A stretch of DNA of 64,000 bases from Ceratorhiza oryzae-sativae. Lineage: Eukaryota > Basidiomycota > Agaricomycetes > Cantharellales > Ceratobasidiaceae. Location: positions 3,038,001-3,102,000 of the forward strand of contig JARWMV010000232.1 in NCBI GenBank assembly GCA_030998015.1, in the 5' to 3' direction. Below, piece after piece: positions 12,501 to 25,576 of this stretch. Below the pieces are notes generated by a model. That model saw only the letters and a list, made by a program, of their open reading frames with translations, did not search any database and was not told the DNA's origin. The translations under genes were made by a program, and so were the position numbers. Each line of letters begins with the position of its first letter. Positions within the stretch are counted from its first letter, which is position 1.

Positions 12501-13258
12501 CGCTGGTAGATATGGGTTGCGACGCCAGGGGAGCTAGACCAGGGGGGGACAAGGAAGACGAAGTAGGAGGAGCCATGGCCGAGAGTTTTCCGGAAAACTG
12601 CAAAAGCGTGACGAGCAAGCGGGCGAGGCGAGCGTCCTTGTCGCCCATGAGGTCCGAATAGAGGTCGACATGCTGGGAGAGCTCGCACAAGAGATCTGCA
12701 TCGTTGTCTGATGCTTGAACCATGACGTCGCCTGGGTTTTGCAGCCGGAGATTGGAGACCAGGGTGTAGAGCGGCGTGGAGTCCGCGAGTGACAAGGTGT
12801 GTGACGAGGATGCGACGAGGGATGGGAGGGAATGCCTGCGGGGTGGGACGATGGGTCTCCAGTGCTCGTTTGGGATAACTCGGGCAAACAGGTTGTTGAG
12901 CGCCATGAGGCAGGATTGTTCGACAGAGATTAGACTCGGGAGCACTTCCTGCATCCCAAAAAATGAATTAGTAAGACAAACGCGGAGAAGCAAGTGTGCT
13001 CACAGCATCGCGTGGTGTTTCTGGAACGTGTTCCGCGGGTTCGAGGGTCAGCGACGGGGTCGGTGGCAGATTTTTCATACGGTTGGGTTCGAGCTGGGCG
13101 CCCGAGTCTGTTGGCAGTGTCTCGCCGGTCTGTTCATATCGGTCCTGGAGCCGCGGAAACGGCGCTGGCACGCGGGCGTCGAGCAGAACACTGGGCTGCG
13201 GCGTGGGGGATGTGCGGCGCGACGAGATGAGGTTGTGGATGCGGGTGAGCGTGGCCAT
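9517..13258 (-). CDS. Long protein with C-terminal Ipa1/UBE3D-type E2-binding (HECT_2) domain; frameshift
   Basis: The N-terminal half (13258 to about 11340) begins MATLTRIHNLISSRR and is a helical, partly disordered protein of unknown family, with an intron near 13012-12964. The C-terminal half starts near 11280 (MAIAYVAEYRESLHMVSLQL) and matches the Ipa1/UBE3D family. It has the WAELLDAWMCHPDQTLS motif (about 10810) and a CLCGASIGH metal-binding-type motif (about 10220). It continues with ASYRFVVQDEETGGARIL and WLFNPSIQLSY near 9860, and ends at a TGA at 9517. UBE3D binds E2 enzymes, and yeast Ipa1 is needed for mRNA cleavage/polyadenylation. An in-phase intron (about 11330-11282) joins the halves with no intergenic space, so a fusion is possible, but two closely packed genes cannot be excluded. 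One C appears missing near 12390 (GCCAG for GCCCAG). Exons between 10600 and 9750 are only partly resolved. Confidence 0.6.
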
Positions 13259-14362
13259 CGTCAAGCGAGAAGGAGAGAAACGAGCGTGTGGGGCCTGCTC
13301 GGAGAGGCACGCAGAGAGGGCAGCTTAGTAGACGGCAGAGACAGCGGCGACGGCGGCGGGGGAGACGGCGCCGACAACAGATAGCGCAAATGAGCTCGTC
13401 GTGGTGTTGTTCGTGGGTTTCGTCGCATCCGGACCATCATTACACTGATTACCGTTACGCGGCGTGACCGTTGCTTCGACCCCGGATCTCCCCCCCTGCC
13501 AGTGACTGTTCGGGACCATTGTCCGCTGGTGTAATTATTGTGAGCAGTGGCCTGCCGCATGTCGGCCATGCTCCACCGCCAGCTGCTGCCCCGCGACTCA
13601 CGCCTGGGACGTGATTTGTGGCGCATTGGTTTCGGGTAGCCCCCGTCCATCTATGCCCGTTGTGAACACGTCTTGTTCTGAACATATCTTGTTGCGCACC
13701 GTGCAGCTGCGGCGCATGCTGCGGCATTCGATCCATCGTTCCCGTGCCGCCCACACGCTGACCGAGCCAGGCAACACACGTCGATTGCGAGATCGAGGCA
13801 ACAGTGATAAACACAGTTCCAGAGCGCCGCGGCTCAGGCCATCAGCCTCCGCCCAGTCTATACTCGACTCGGTGCGCATACACTTTGATCCATTAGGACT
13901 AAGTACGGCCGCTAGCCTCGCCCATTAGCCTCATCCCCATTTCAAATCCCGGTCCAACGTTATCAAAGGCTATTCGCAACTCCACTCACCCCGCCAGAAT
14001 CGTGAGTTCGGACGATCGATGACACGCACCGCCCTCGTATGCGCAAAAACCGTTTCCGACCGTTCGGAAATAGCCCCGGCACACAAGAAACACACATTCA
14101 TTCCTCATGCCCACGTCGATTTAGCAACCATCGGGCGCCGCTCGTCTCTCCTCCCCCCCCAATACCCCAGACATTCAGCCTGCTTTCACACCGTTGAGGC
14201 GCGGTCACTTACTTGGCTGCACAGACGCAATATCCTTGCTCATACGCACGAAGATCGTTGCCAATTTCGCCCGCGCTCCGCGGAAATTCTCATCCACCGC
14301 CTGCCGTCGTTCATTCCCTCTGAATCGTTTAAGCGGTTTGTCTAGGGTTTTCGATATACGCC
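13259..14362. other. Divergent promoter region, 1.1 kb
   Basis: GC-rich space between two divergently transcribed genes. Pyrimidine-rich tracts precede the ATG at 14363. Overlapping random open frames occur on both strands, but none shows family similarity or a convincing exon chain. Confidence 0.5.
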
Positions 14363-15335
14363 ATGGCAGACCGCCCAGAAGTACAAAAGGGTGAGCCCGA
14401 TCCCCCCGTTGTTCCAGCATCCAAGGCCAGACTCACCGCGCTTCGTCTAGTGTACCTGCCTCCCCACTCTCAACACTCGTCCGACAGACACTTTCAAGAA
14501 CTCGTCATGAACCCCCTCGCCCCTTACAACTTTGAGTCCTTCAAGCAGACCGGCCACTTGTCCGTCGCCATGGAGTCCCACGCCGAGGTTTGGGACGTCT
14601 TTCCCGGCGCTAGGTTCGTGTTGTCCCCATCGCATGTCCACATCCCCAACTGACATCATAATTGATCACCAGCGTCACTCGTAAGTCGACCCTCTGCTAC
14701 TACTGACGTATTTTCTTACTCTCTACACAGGCTACTTTGACGGAACGGCCGAGCTGCACGCCAGCTCCCAACCCAACGCACTCATGCATCTGGACTCATT
14801 TGAAATCGCCTTCCAGTCCAGCGACCCAACCTGTTCGGTCAAGTAAGTTCCAACCTAGACAACCCCCCACATTCGATCCCACCTAATGCTCTTGGCCTCC
14901 CAGCGAAATGACAACCTCGCGCTCGTCTCGGATCAACAAGTACATCCTCTTTGAGCGCCCAGAGGCAAGTGTTCCGTCCCCTATTCCACCCCTTTCCTGA
15001 TCTGACCACATGAAACAGCACGAACCCAACCTGGCCATCGCGCGCTGTCGCTTCCGAATCGTGATTCCGGAGGTGCTATTCCCATGGAACGGAGAACAAG
15101 GTAAACAAAAAGAAAACCCCTATATCTCTTTTCCTCGCTCGCGTTTTCCCAGGATCTAACCAACTCGTCTTGCTTTCTATATATAACAGCACAATTTCGG
15201 ATCCGCGTGTGCGCTTTGCTGAACACGTACTCGAATGACCGCACAGCGCCGGTCCTCCAACGGGGCCCAGAATGTGTACATCATTTTTCCCTCCGGCTCC
15301 GCACCTCGAGGAGGGGTTTGCCTATCGGGCCTTGA
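14363..15335 (+). CDS. Conserved-looking protein of unknown function, 219 aa, with 8-nt microexon
   Basis: Six exons: 14363-14613, 14673-14680, 14731-14842, 14904-14964, 15019-15100 and 15190-15335. They total 660 nt and are in phase throughout. The second exon is only 8 nt (CGTCACTC). Skipping it gives an immediate stop, while including it gives the smooth junction FPGASVTRYFDGTAEL. The fourth intron has a GC donor (GCAAGT at 14965), which is the only choice that keeps the frame (ERPE then HEPNLAIARCRFR). The protein has beta-rich segments and no membrane segment, signal peptide or recognisable motif. I do not recognise a family. Clean splicing and the intact frame argue that it is a real expressed gene. 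It is divergent from the Ipa1-domain gene. Confidence 0.7.
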
Positions 15336-15961
15336 ACGCAGCGCGATGCGATGTACGTACGCTATGTGGGGGCATGAACCTTGTGTGTATGCGCTATTTT
15401 CATTTCTCATAAACGTTATCCAATGTACCAATCTCACGCGGTTCTGAAATTTTGCTGCGATGTATTCATTGGTTTGATTTTGTAGTCTATCGAATTATAC
15501 ACGATTTGCACAGAAACTCTAAGCTTGATGTAAACCATAGCCTAGTTGGAATGTTTGTCCAATAGGGGGGATGGGAGTGAGTTAGTGGTAACTTGGGGTT
15601 GGGTATTGTAAATGCGCGAGTCGCTGGATTTCATTACCGCAAATGACAGCACCGGACGCAGGTGAATAACCGTTACACGCGTCGTCACGCGACCGAGTGG
15701 GCACCCAGCCGCTCTATTGTAGCCGAACGTATGATATGCACCTCGCAGCAAACATTATTTTTGAAAAAGGCACCTGATTCTAAAAACACATAGGGGGAGG
15801 AGGCATCGCAAAAAACACACACAGCAAACGTCCAGGACAACAAGTCTACGCAAATACTGCAGATCCATTCGGACCACAAATACCTTTTCGAATATGTTTC
15901 ATAAGAGCGTCGCTCCTTGAAAATGTCTGACCGCTGTGCATGTTGAATAATAATAAGCTTT
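15336..15961. other. Convergent intergenic space
   Basis: The 3' flanks of the unknown 219-aa gene and of the C2H2 gene. No gene or repeat recognised. Confidence 0.5.
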
Positions 15962-16629
15962 TCAAGTATAATCACCCCACGCGGCCACGCACCAGGAACA
16001 CATGTGGGACCGACTCGGCTGGTGGATCTGTTCATGCCGCTGAAGATCACCCTTGCGAACAAACGCCGCTTGGCTGAAAATCCCCATCCCCACCCACCGA
16101 GAGCCAACATGGGTTAGAACCAACGCCGAACACGTCTCGGCTAGGAGCAGCAGAGCACCACTCACCACGTGTCCCGCGAGCATACAAACGGCTTGTCGTC
16201 CAAATGGGTCCGAACATGGTTCTCCACATTGCTCTTGCGCGCAAATACCCGGTGACACTCGCCAATTGCGCATTGGTAGTGTCGACGACCGACGTCAAGG
16301 CTCAGTGCCTTGGACTCGTTTTCACTCAGCATTCGGTAATTGGCTGACAGCAGTGAGGGACGACGGAGTGGATTTGAAATGACAAGATCACGATTATGTG
16401 ATCTTCCTGATCGACGCCGCAAGACGCGCTGTGCTGGGGGAGATCTAGATTCGCAGTCGGCGTTGCCCGGATCGTGTCCAGCAGGGACGGGACGAATAGG
16501 CATAGGTGTGTGGCACCGCTGAATTGGGAGATCGAAATGAACCGCGTTTGTATTGGGGGATAGTAGTTCGGTTTGGAGAGTCATGTGAAGCGGAGTTTGC
16601 GCTGTGATTGTGCTCGACACATGGCTCAA
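15962..16629 (-). CDS. C2H2 zinc-finger transcription factor
   Basis: Two exons (16629-16166 and 16073-15962) flank a 92-nt intron (GTGAGT...TTTCAG) that splits the second finger. Finger 1 is YQCAIGECHRVFARKSNVEN then HVRTH, and finger 2 reads FVCSRDTCQAAFVRKGDLQ then RHEQIH. Both have C-x4-C-x12-H-x3-H spacing, close together with the linker LDDKPF, as in DNA-binding pairs. The N-terminal 110 residues are Pro/Ser/Arg-rich. The start at 16629 (MSHVSST) is the first ATG of the continuous frame. A separate open frame at 17009-16740 on the same strand could be an upstream exon, but I found no in-phase junction. The target genes cannot be told from sequence. Confidence 0.75.
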
Positions 16630-17877
16630 CGTGGACGGCTTGAGGATAGAGAGTGCTTAGCGCACGACGTGTAGGATAGGTGGAACTAGGGCGGAACGTA
16701 CGGCTTCAATTAGGCTGTCGGCCGATTGGCATGTCGAGGTTAGCTCAGGTCGTTTACAGGGGTGCTCGGCTCGGAGAACGGCGTACTCGAGGACGTAGTT
16801 GCCCCAGAGGATAGGCTAGGACAAAAGGACGGCAAATCTTCGGAAGTGGCTGAAGGAGAGTAGACGGCGCGAGATATTTGAACCAGATCGATAGTCAAAG
16901 AAAGTAGAAAGGCGGGCTGTCGGCGGCGCTGGACCAGGGAAAGCCTTGCATTAGTTGAACGAATGTGGCTGATTGGGATCTGAGTATTAAAAGGCATAGT
17001 CGTGAACAACGTTCAGGGTCGTAATGAAAGCGGTGGTGGGGGATAACCTGCGCGTAGACCTTGGAGCAGAACTCAGGGGCGAGTGCGCCACCAGGAAAAA
17101 GGGGCTCAGACCGAAATGGGGTCTTGAAACCCTGCCAAGTCATGCGAATAATTCACCGAAATTCGGGATTTATGTTTGCGCCACCTTTGGGCGGGCGTGC
17201 GACTGTCAGCAGAAATAAGGTCTGGCTGGCTCATTACGTCATTGGATCTGTATAGCCATGGTTTGACATGTCCCGAAATTGCTCGGTTTTGAATCAAGGT
17301 TCGGCAGTCCATGATGGGCTGAGTGCAAGGCGGCGGCCTGATAGCAGTAGCCTCGACATGTCATGATGCTGGACTGGGGGGTTCTCCATTATAAATAGAC
17401 GCGAAAGTAGACCAGTGCCAGGGGTATCAGTCGAAGTGGGCAGTTGACGATGTCGGATGCGTGCTGTCGAGTACGACGACAAGCACTGCTGAGGCGGCGC
17501 TGAGACGCGCGCGGATGTCGGAGCTGTAACATGGTGACGCGGCGCCACTCGCACGTGGGAACGCGGATGGTTTATAACTCGGCAAACTCTAATTATTTGG
17601 CCCTCTCTGCTCTCTCACTGTCCCGGATTTCCCAGTTATTCTCCTTTTGGTCTCTTTTGGGTTGCAACTGGTCGTTCTCTTGGGATACAGCTTGTGGGAC
17701 CACAATTTAATCGGAATAACGTGTATTGTTTCGCTGTTTCGTAAGTTTCATTCGGCTCGCCGGGCGCTGGGTGATCTGCCTTGTATTCGTGTCATGGGGC
17801 TAACCTCATCTTAAAGTTTGATATATCTTTCTCGGCTCGACAGCTGTTGACTGGATCTTTGTACAATCGGATCATAC
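16630..17877. other. Divergent promoter region between C2H2 factor and RRM gene
   Basis: It contains a Ser/Thr-rich open frame on the minus strand (17009-16740) that may be a 5' exon or leader of the C2H2 gene. The last 300 bp before 17878 are T-rich on the plus strand and suit a 5' UTR with a possible leader intron. Nothing else is supported. Confidence 0.45.
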
Positions 17878-20320
17878 ATGGCTTCACCGACCACCGCAGC
17901 CGCCGTTGCCGCCGAGCCAGGACGAGCGTCATCGAATACTCCGTCCAAGCTCGTAGGCCTCGTAAGTCCGCCCCAACTCACAAACGGAATCATGTTTGAA
18001 TGGTTAGCAGGTACAAGTTCGGTCGTCGACGCCCAGGTCGGCGTCGTCTCACACACCTCCGGCCAGGCTCGATGACGACACTATTGAAAACGTGATCCAG
18101 CGTGCGACGGCTGCCGCAGGCTCCGGTCCACCACCTGGCAAGGATACCCGCACTCAGCTCTTTGTTGGCAACGTATGTGCTGTTACTTGATTGGAAATGC
18201 TTACTCGTGCTTACGGGCTGGTAGTTGCCATACCGCGTGCGGTGGCAGGATCTCAAAGACCTGTTTCGAAAAGCTGGAACAGTGTTGCGAGCGGATGTGA
18301 GTCTCGGGCCAGATAACCGTAGTAGGGGGTATGGCACCGTATTGTTGGCGACCGCAGAGGACGCTGGAAAGGCGACAGGTGGGTGTAGCATGCGCAACTT
18401 CTGGCAACTTCTGAACCTTGCTTTATTGCGACAGACATGTACAACGGGTAAGTCTATCTAGCATGATTTTTGTACTCAGCCTAATATTTCACAGATATGT
18501 ATGGCAAAATCGCACGCTCGAGGTCAGGCCGGATCGGTTGCCCGCGGAGTTCGATATGGGGCTGAACCACGCTAATCCCGCGCTGCTGACCACTCTCCCT
18601 ATCACTAATCCAATTGTTCCACTCGCAGCTCCCCAGCCGGGCCATCCGATTGATGCGCTGACTCGACCGATGAGCGCGACCCTCAACGGTGCTGATGCAG
18701 CCCCGTCGCCCGGCTTCTTCGCACCTTCACCCTTTGGTCCCAATTCGGCTGGCTGGGCCAACCCGGGCGGACAGGCATCGGCGCTGAATCGTCAGCTGTT
18801 TATTGGAAATGTGAGTTACGGCACCACATGCTTTGATTCGATCTTTTGATGAGCCTCCGATCCCACAGTTGCCTTTCCAATGCCAGTGGCAGGATCTCAA
18901 GGATCTGTTTCGGAGTGCTGGTCAAATTCTTCGAGCGGATGTTGCGTTGGGACCTGACGGCCGTTCGAGAGGGTTTGGCACGGTTGTGTATGCAAAGGAG
19001 TCTGATGCTGCACGAGCCTTGAGCATGTTCAATGGGTACGACTACAACGGCCGCATACTCAAAGTTCACTATGATCGATATTCACCCACGCACCAATCCG
19101 GAAGCCTTTCGCCAAATTCGATGCATGCGACAACCAACGGCCCCCTCGGTGTGCTCCTACCGCCCCCGCCGCTTCAGACAGACGTCCTTGGCTCGACTGT
19201 GAACATGCACCTCGCGATGCCTCAGACCCCTGAATATATGGGCTTCCCGTCTCACTCCCAACCAGCCTCGCCGTTTGACCAGTATCCACCGATGCATTCT
19301 ATGATGGGCAACTACGACCGCGGTGCTATTTCCCCTCCACCCGGTATGAGGGCCATGGGGGAGCCTGGTATGGGTCTGGGCTCGGTTCCAGGCTCTCCGC
19401 GGTATGGGCCTTCTTCCCCTCATATGGCTCAATCACAGCCTTTGGGCAATCATCCACCTCACCCTGGTCCCATCTCGCTCCCGCCTTCAGGTGTTGGTCA
19501 GTTCCCACCCGCGGGTGCGATGTCTCCGCTCTTGACGCGAGCTGGAGGGCTTCCGCCGATGACGCCTTCGATGCCAGGATTCAATTTCAACCCCCAGACG
19601 GCGGCTACTCCGCCTTTGCATGCACATTTCTTATCGCCTGGCATTGGGCCGTTTAGTCCCCAGCTGCATAGTCCGCCGTTCTTACCAGCGGCTCAGGCTA
19701 ATCCGTATCTGAACCCTGCACCGGGAGCACCGCCTCGGCTGCCCGGCGCACCTGGTGGACTGTTTGGAAATGGACCAGGTGAATTTGGGATGCATCATGC
19801 GCCGTCGGCGTCGTCAGGTTTGCATAATCCATACTTCCCTCCTCCACAGGCTCTTGAGCCTGGTTACTTTTCCGGAGCGCCATTGAGTCCTGGTGAGGAA
19901 ATCAAGGAAAAGGAGACCAGTAATGAATCTATGCCTTCCGATGGGTCACAACGTGGAATTGATAGCGTGCCCAGCGGTAGCACTGGCGCAACATCGTTTG
20001 ATCAGGTCGAGGATGCGCTGGCTCTTCAGCTTCGGGATGTTACTCTTGACGGCACAGGCGTTCCTATTCTCGCCGACGCTCCCAAGCGTCTTACTTTGGG
20101 ACCGAGTAGGAGCAGTTTACCTGAGACCAAAACCGAAGATTTGACCGACTCGGCCTTGGGTCTCACTCCACCCGACGAAGGTGCATCGGTGCTTGGACTG
20201 GGATTTGCGGATAAAGTTAAAGGAGATACATTCGGTCCTGTGGGGAGCGGTGATCGACGCGCAAGTTGGAACGCTGCGACTTCCCGGTCGAGAGCCGGAA
20301 TATCCGCACCCGTCCCCTGA
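17878..20320 (+). CDS. Two-RRM RNA-binding protein (Gbp2/Hrb1-like), Pro/Gly-rich tail, 13-nt microexon
   Basis: Six exons in phase: 17878-17961, 18011-18172, 18225-18378, 18435-18447, 18495-18810 and 18869-20320, giving 726 aa. RRM1 has RNP2 TQLFVGNLPY and RNP1 RGYGTVLL. RRM2 has RQLFIGNLPF and RGFGTVVYA. Both share WQDLKDLF after RNP2, the arrangement seen in fungal Gbp2/Hrb1-type mRNA-export and binding proteins. In both RRMs an intron falls exactly after the LFVGN/LFIGN triplet, so the domains look like an intragenic duplication that kept its intron. The fourth exon is just 13 nt and encodes the DMYNG turn of RRM1. Residues from about 330 onward are a low-complexity Pro/Gly/Met/Ser tail likely to be disordered. 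The exact ortholog is uncertain; the RNA-binding assignment is firm. Confidence 0.85.
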
Positions 20321-20614
20321 ACATTTTTCTGATATCTGGTATTTGGTTTGGTGGTATCTTGGTAGTTTGCTTGTCGTACTCTGCTGTATTGCTCGAATGC
20401 ATTCTGATGGTTTTAGTTTGGGCTCTTTTTGATATTTTGCTACGAGCTGTGTCTTGGTTAGATTGAATGCAATGGTTTCGATTCGTTTGTGTGATAGAAT
20501 GCCATCGGGATGACGTTAGTCCCCGAAACCCTGTTTGAAGCTCGGCAGGAGATATATCCCCGGTGATAGGCGCTCACCGCTTCACCTCTCTTCCACCATA
20601 TTCCGACCTAGAAT
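20321..20614. other. Intergenic, 3' UTR of RRM gene and NAA10 promoter
   Basis: T-rich 3' flank of the RRM gene followed by about 100 bp ahead of the NAA10 start. No gene seen. Confidence 0.4.
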
Positions 20615-21371
20615 ATGAATATTCGTCGGGCTACAGTAGGCACTCACTATTTTATTAATGAGATGAAATTAATTAATCCAATCGAAGCCTGCAGATCTTC
20701 CGGCGATGCAAGCTTGTAACTTGCAGAACCTGCCAGAGAACTACTTTATGCAATTCTGTAAGCATTACTAGAGTATTAAAAAATACCAATCCTATCTATT
20801 AACGGGATGTTCTCAGATATATACCAATGCCTCGCATGGCCTCAACTTTCGTACGTAGCAGAAGATCACAAGGGCCGAGTCGTTGGATACATCATGGCCA
20901 AAATGTTTGTGAACTACCATTTTCTTCACCCCCTGATTTTGTACCACGATGACTCGAATTCCAGGGACGAGCGATCGGAGAAGAGTAGCGAGCCTCACGG
21001 GCACGTTACTTCGATATCCGTGTTGAGAACCTATAGGCGCCTGGGACTCGCGAAGAAGCTGATGATTTTGTCTCGTGAGTGCCTGCCTGAATGATGTTTG
21101 AGCAAGAAGGGACTTGTCAACTTGGGCTTAGAAAACGCCATGGCTACGGTGTATAGGGCGAAATACGTATCGCTTCATGTCCGCAAGTCCAATCGGGCGG
21201 CGATTAGCCTGTATAGGGATAATCTAGGGTTTGAGGTGGAGAAGATTGAACCAAAGTATTGTAAGTGAAATATTTTCAGTTCTAGTTTGAGATTAGTATG
21301 TTAACAACTGGTTAGACGCGGATGGGGAGGACGCGTATTCAATGAGACTGGCCTTGGAGGATTCACCTTGA
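20615..21371 (+). CDS. NAA10: N-terminal acetyltransferase A catalytic subunit (Naa10/Ard1)
   Basis: The catalytic GNAT subunit of NatA, which acetylates Ser/Ala/Thr/Gly N-termini after Met removal, working with the Naa15 scaffold on ribosomes. Six exons in phase: 20615-20635, 20688-20757, 20817-20904, 20965-21074, 21132-21260 and 21316-21371 (157 aa, close to the usual core length). Family motifs are all present in order: [46 protein letters not shown] (RRLGLA is the acetyl-CoA pyrophosphate loop), [19 protein letters not shown] and [13 protein letters not shown]. The first exon is only 21 nt (MNIRRAT). The basic C-terminal extension seen in animal Naa10 is absent, as is common in fungi. The frame is intact. 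Confidence 0.92.
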
Positions 21372-21730
21372 CCGGGATCAACTGGGGAGCTCGTATTTGT
21401 AAGTCCAACAATGCAGCAAAACTGTTCGTATAGTTGCATTTATTCTCGAATGTGCCAGCCCTGAACGCGGTTGTAGTAATATAGCATACACCCACTTTTA
21501 TAGTTACAAGTATGTAGCTAGTGGAGTTGAATGTTCTATTGCATTTCAGACCATACAAAACGTGCAGCTGTAGATATATCCACTAGGATACTTAGAAGCC
21601 CGCCTTGCTATCTGTCAATGACGTTGATCATAATATCTCAATCGATTTGATTACATCAACTCTCCCAGCAACCTACCACGAGCCACTAACATCCAAATCA
21701 AATATACCCCGGCTCTTATCGGCTACCACG
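21372..21730. other. Intergenic between NAA10 and the alpha-glucosidase gene
   Basis: AT-rich, with the 3' flank of NAA10 and the promoter of the GH13 gene. The open frame extending upstream from 21731 to 21605 is not needed for the GH13 start and is probably 5' UTR. Confidence 0.45.
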
Positions 21731-24081
<2,351 letters not shown>

Positions 24082-24893
24082 TTTTATTATACAATATGAT
24101 GTGAAAAGACAAATAACATACCCAGTTCTGGGAACAAAAGCAGTTAGCGCCCGAACTATAAAGCCTCAGTGCAAGAAATTTCTAGTAAACCATGGTTGAA
24201 GACTCGTCTATGAAATAACTTTCGGAACCTAAGAAATCCTCTGATAGTCTGAAATATACGTAATTTTTTATCATCCGAGCTATCTTGAACAGCTGACAAC
24301 ATCAATCTAGTAGTCCTGGCTATATGCGCGAATGGTGTTGGCGAAACGGCATCTAAGTTGCTCGTTGTATATGGTTGTTCAATGGTCCTCGTTGCGTTCA
24401 GCCTCCTTGGCAGAAGTCACGAGCCCTACGATCACTGACATGGATCAAGAAGATGGTCGAAGGCTGCTGTCCACGACTTCGGTTGTCGGTAGCCGGCCGA
24501 TGATTCAACAAAGCCGGGCTTTCGCGCCCATACCTGGTTGCTCATGATTGGACACGCTTGAAGTCAGAGGCTAGCTGCCATTTTTTACTGTTCACTCATC
24601 GTTAGCCGGTTGATGAACGAGCAGGGGCCGGTTCCTTCGCACCCATATCCGGTAGCGTTCGCCTGGTTTAGTTCCAGCCACACATTCTATCTATCGCTCG
24701 TAGTTACCCGGTTATCAAGTCGGTGGAGCCGGTAAGAGTATAAAATATGTGTCGCGACGACCCAGAGCGTCACTCCCTGGAGTTTGCTAAAGCCAGATTT
24801 CTTCTGCTAACCTTTCATAACGAGAATTTTACATGTAAGATCCAGACGCTACACGAGCGTTAGGCGCATTTATACTGATGGCTTATGACCAGC
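24082..24893. promoter_or_regulatory. Promoter region of hemopexin copy 2, duplicated from copy 1
   Basis: The part from about 24480 onward matches, inverted, the region at 409-800. The shared blocks are a CTATCGCTCGTAGTTACCCG block near 24695, a TATA box (TATAAAA at 24739-24745) followed by CGCGACGACCCAGAGCG, and CCAGACGCTACACGAGC just before the gene. A 16-bp insertion next to the ATG region (about 24881-24896) distinguishes it from copy 1. No gene in the 24082-24480 part. Confidence 0.55.
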
Positions 24894-25576
24894 ATGGTTG
24901 GACGCGGCGCTATCACCTTCACTGTCAACCAAAAAGACGAGGCCTACTTCTTCGACAATGACAAGTATGTTCGGATCATGTGGGCTCCGGGCAAGTACGA
25001 CGACAGAATCAACTGGGGGCCACCCACTGGGACTGGAAAGCTTTGTTAGAAGCAAAGTTCCCTCGAGTCGACGCAATCCTGCCTTGCCCCGGCCAGCAGT
25101 ATAAGGCGTACTTCTTCTGTGGCGACCAGTATGCGCGCATCCGCTTCACACCTGGGAACGGCAAAGATCAAGACATGCCTGGAGGAGTTAGGGCTCTCAA
25201 GAACTGGGGGTCCCTGGTCAAAGCTGGATTTGACCGCGTTGACGCGGCTATGCTTGTCCCGGGCGCCGTAAATCAGGCATACTTCTTCTGCAGGGGTGAA
25301 TTCTGTAGGGTATCGTTCAAGGAAGGAACGGGCGACTCGGACCGTTTGCTAGAGGGACCGCATTTGATTCACGAGCGTTGGTCGAATCTGGGTTTCCATA
25401 CTATCGACACCATCATTCCCAACCCGAACCCTGCTACACCGAATCGTGCCTACGTGTTCTCTGGGGATATGGCTGCGCAAATCGAACTGATGCCCGGAGG
25501 AGGGGTCGACGTGGTGAAAGGACCTTTGAAGGCAGCCGAATACTGGGGCTCACTGCACAAAGCTGGGTTCTACTAG
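24894..25576 (+). CDS. Hemopexin-like beta-propeller protein, copy 2, with one-base frameshift
   Basis: This copy covers the whole four-blade domain, about 227 aa if the frame were continuous, the normal size for single-domain hemopexin-fold proteins. Blade cores: AYFFDNDKYVRI, AYFFCGDQYARI, AYFFCRGEFCRV and AYVFSGDMAAQI. The reading frame changes at 25015-25019, where five G replace the six found in copy 1. Upstream of that point the frame of ATG 24894 is used, and downstream the frame ends at the TAG at 25574-25576. Apart from that base, the two copies differ by only scattered substitutions. The single-base loss in a homopolymer is more likely a sequencing artefact than inactivation, but real decay is possible because a neighbouring third copy is clearly decayed. 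No secretion signal is visible, so the protein is probably cytosolic. Ligand unknown. Confidence 0.75.

Noticed and set aside
12776..13384. Plus-strand open frame (202 codons) within the N-terminal part of the Ipa1-domain gene
   Set aside because: Opposite a spliced minus-strand gene, with no recognisable motif and rich in Arg/Gly as expected for antisense GC-rich coding sequence.
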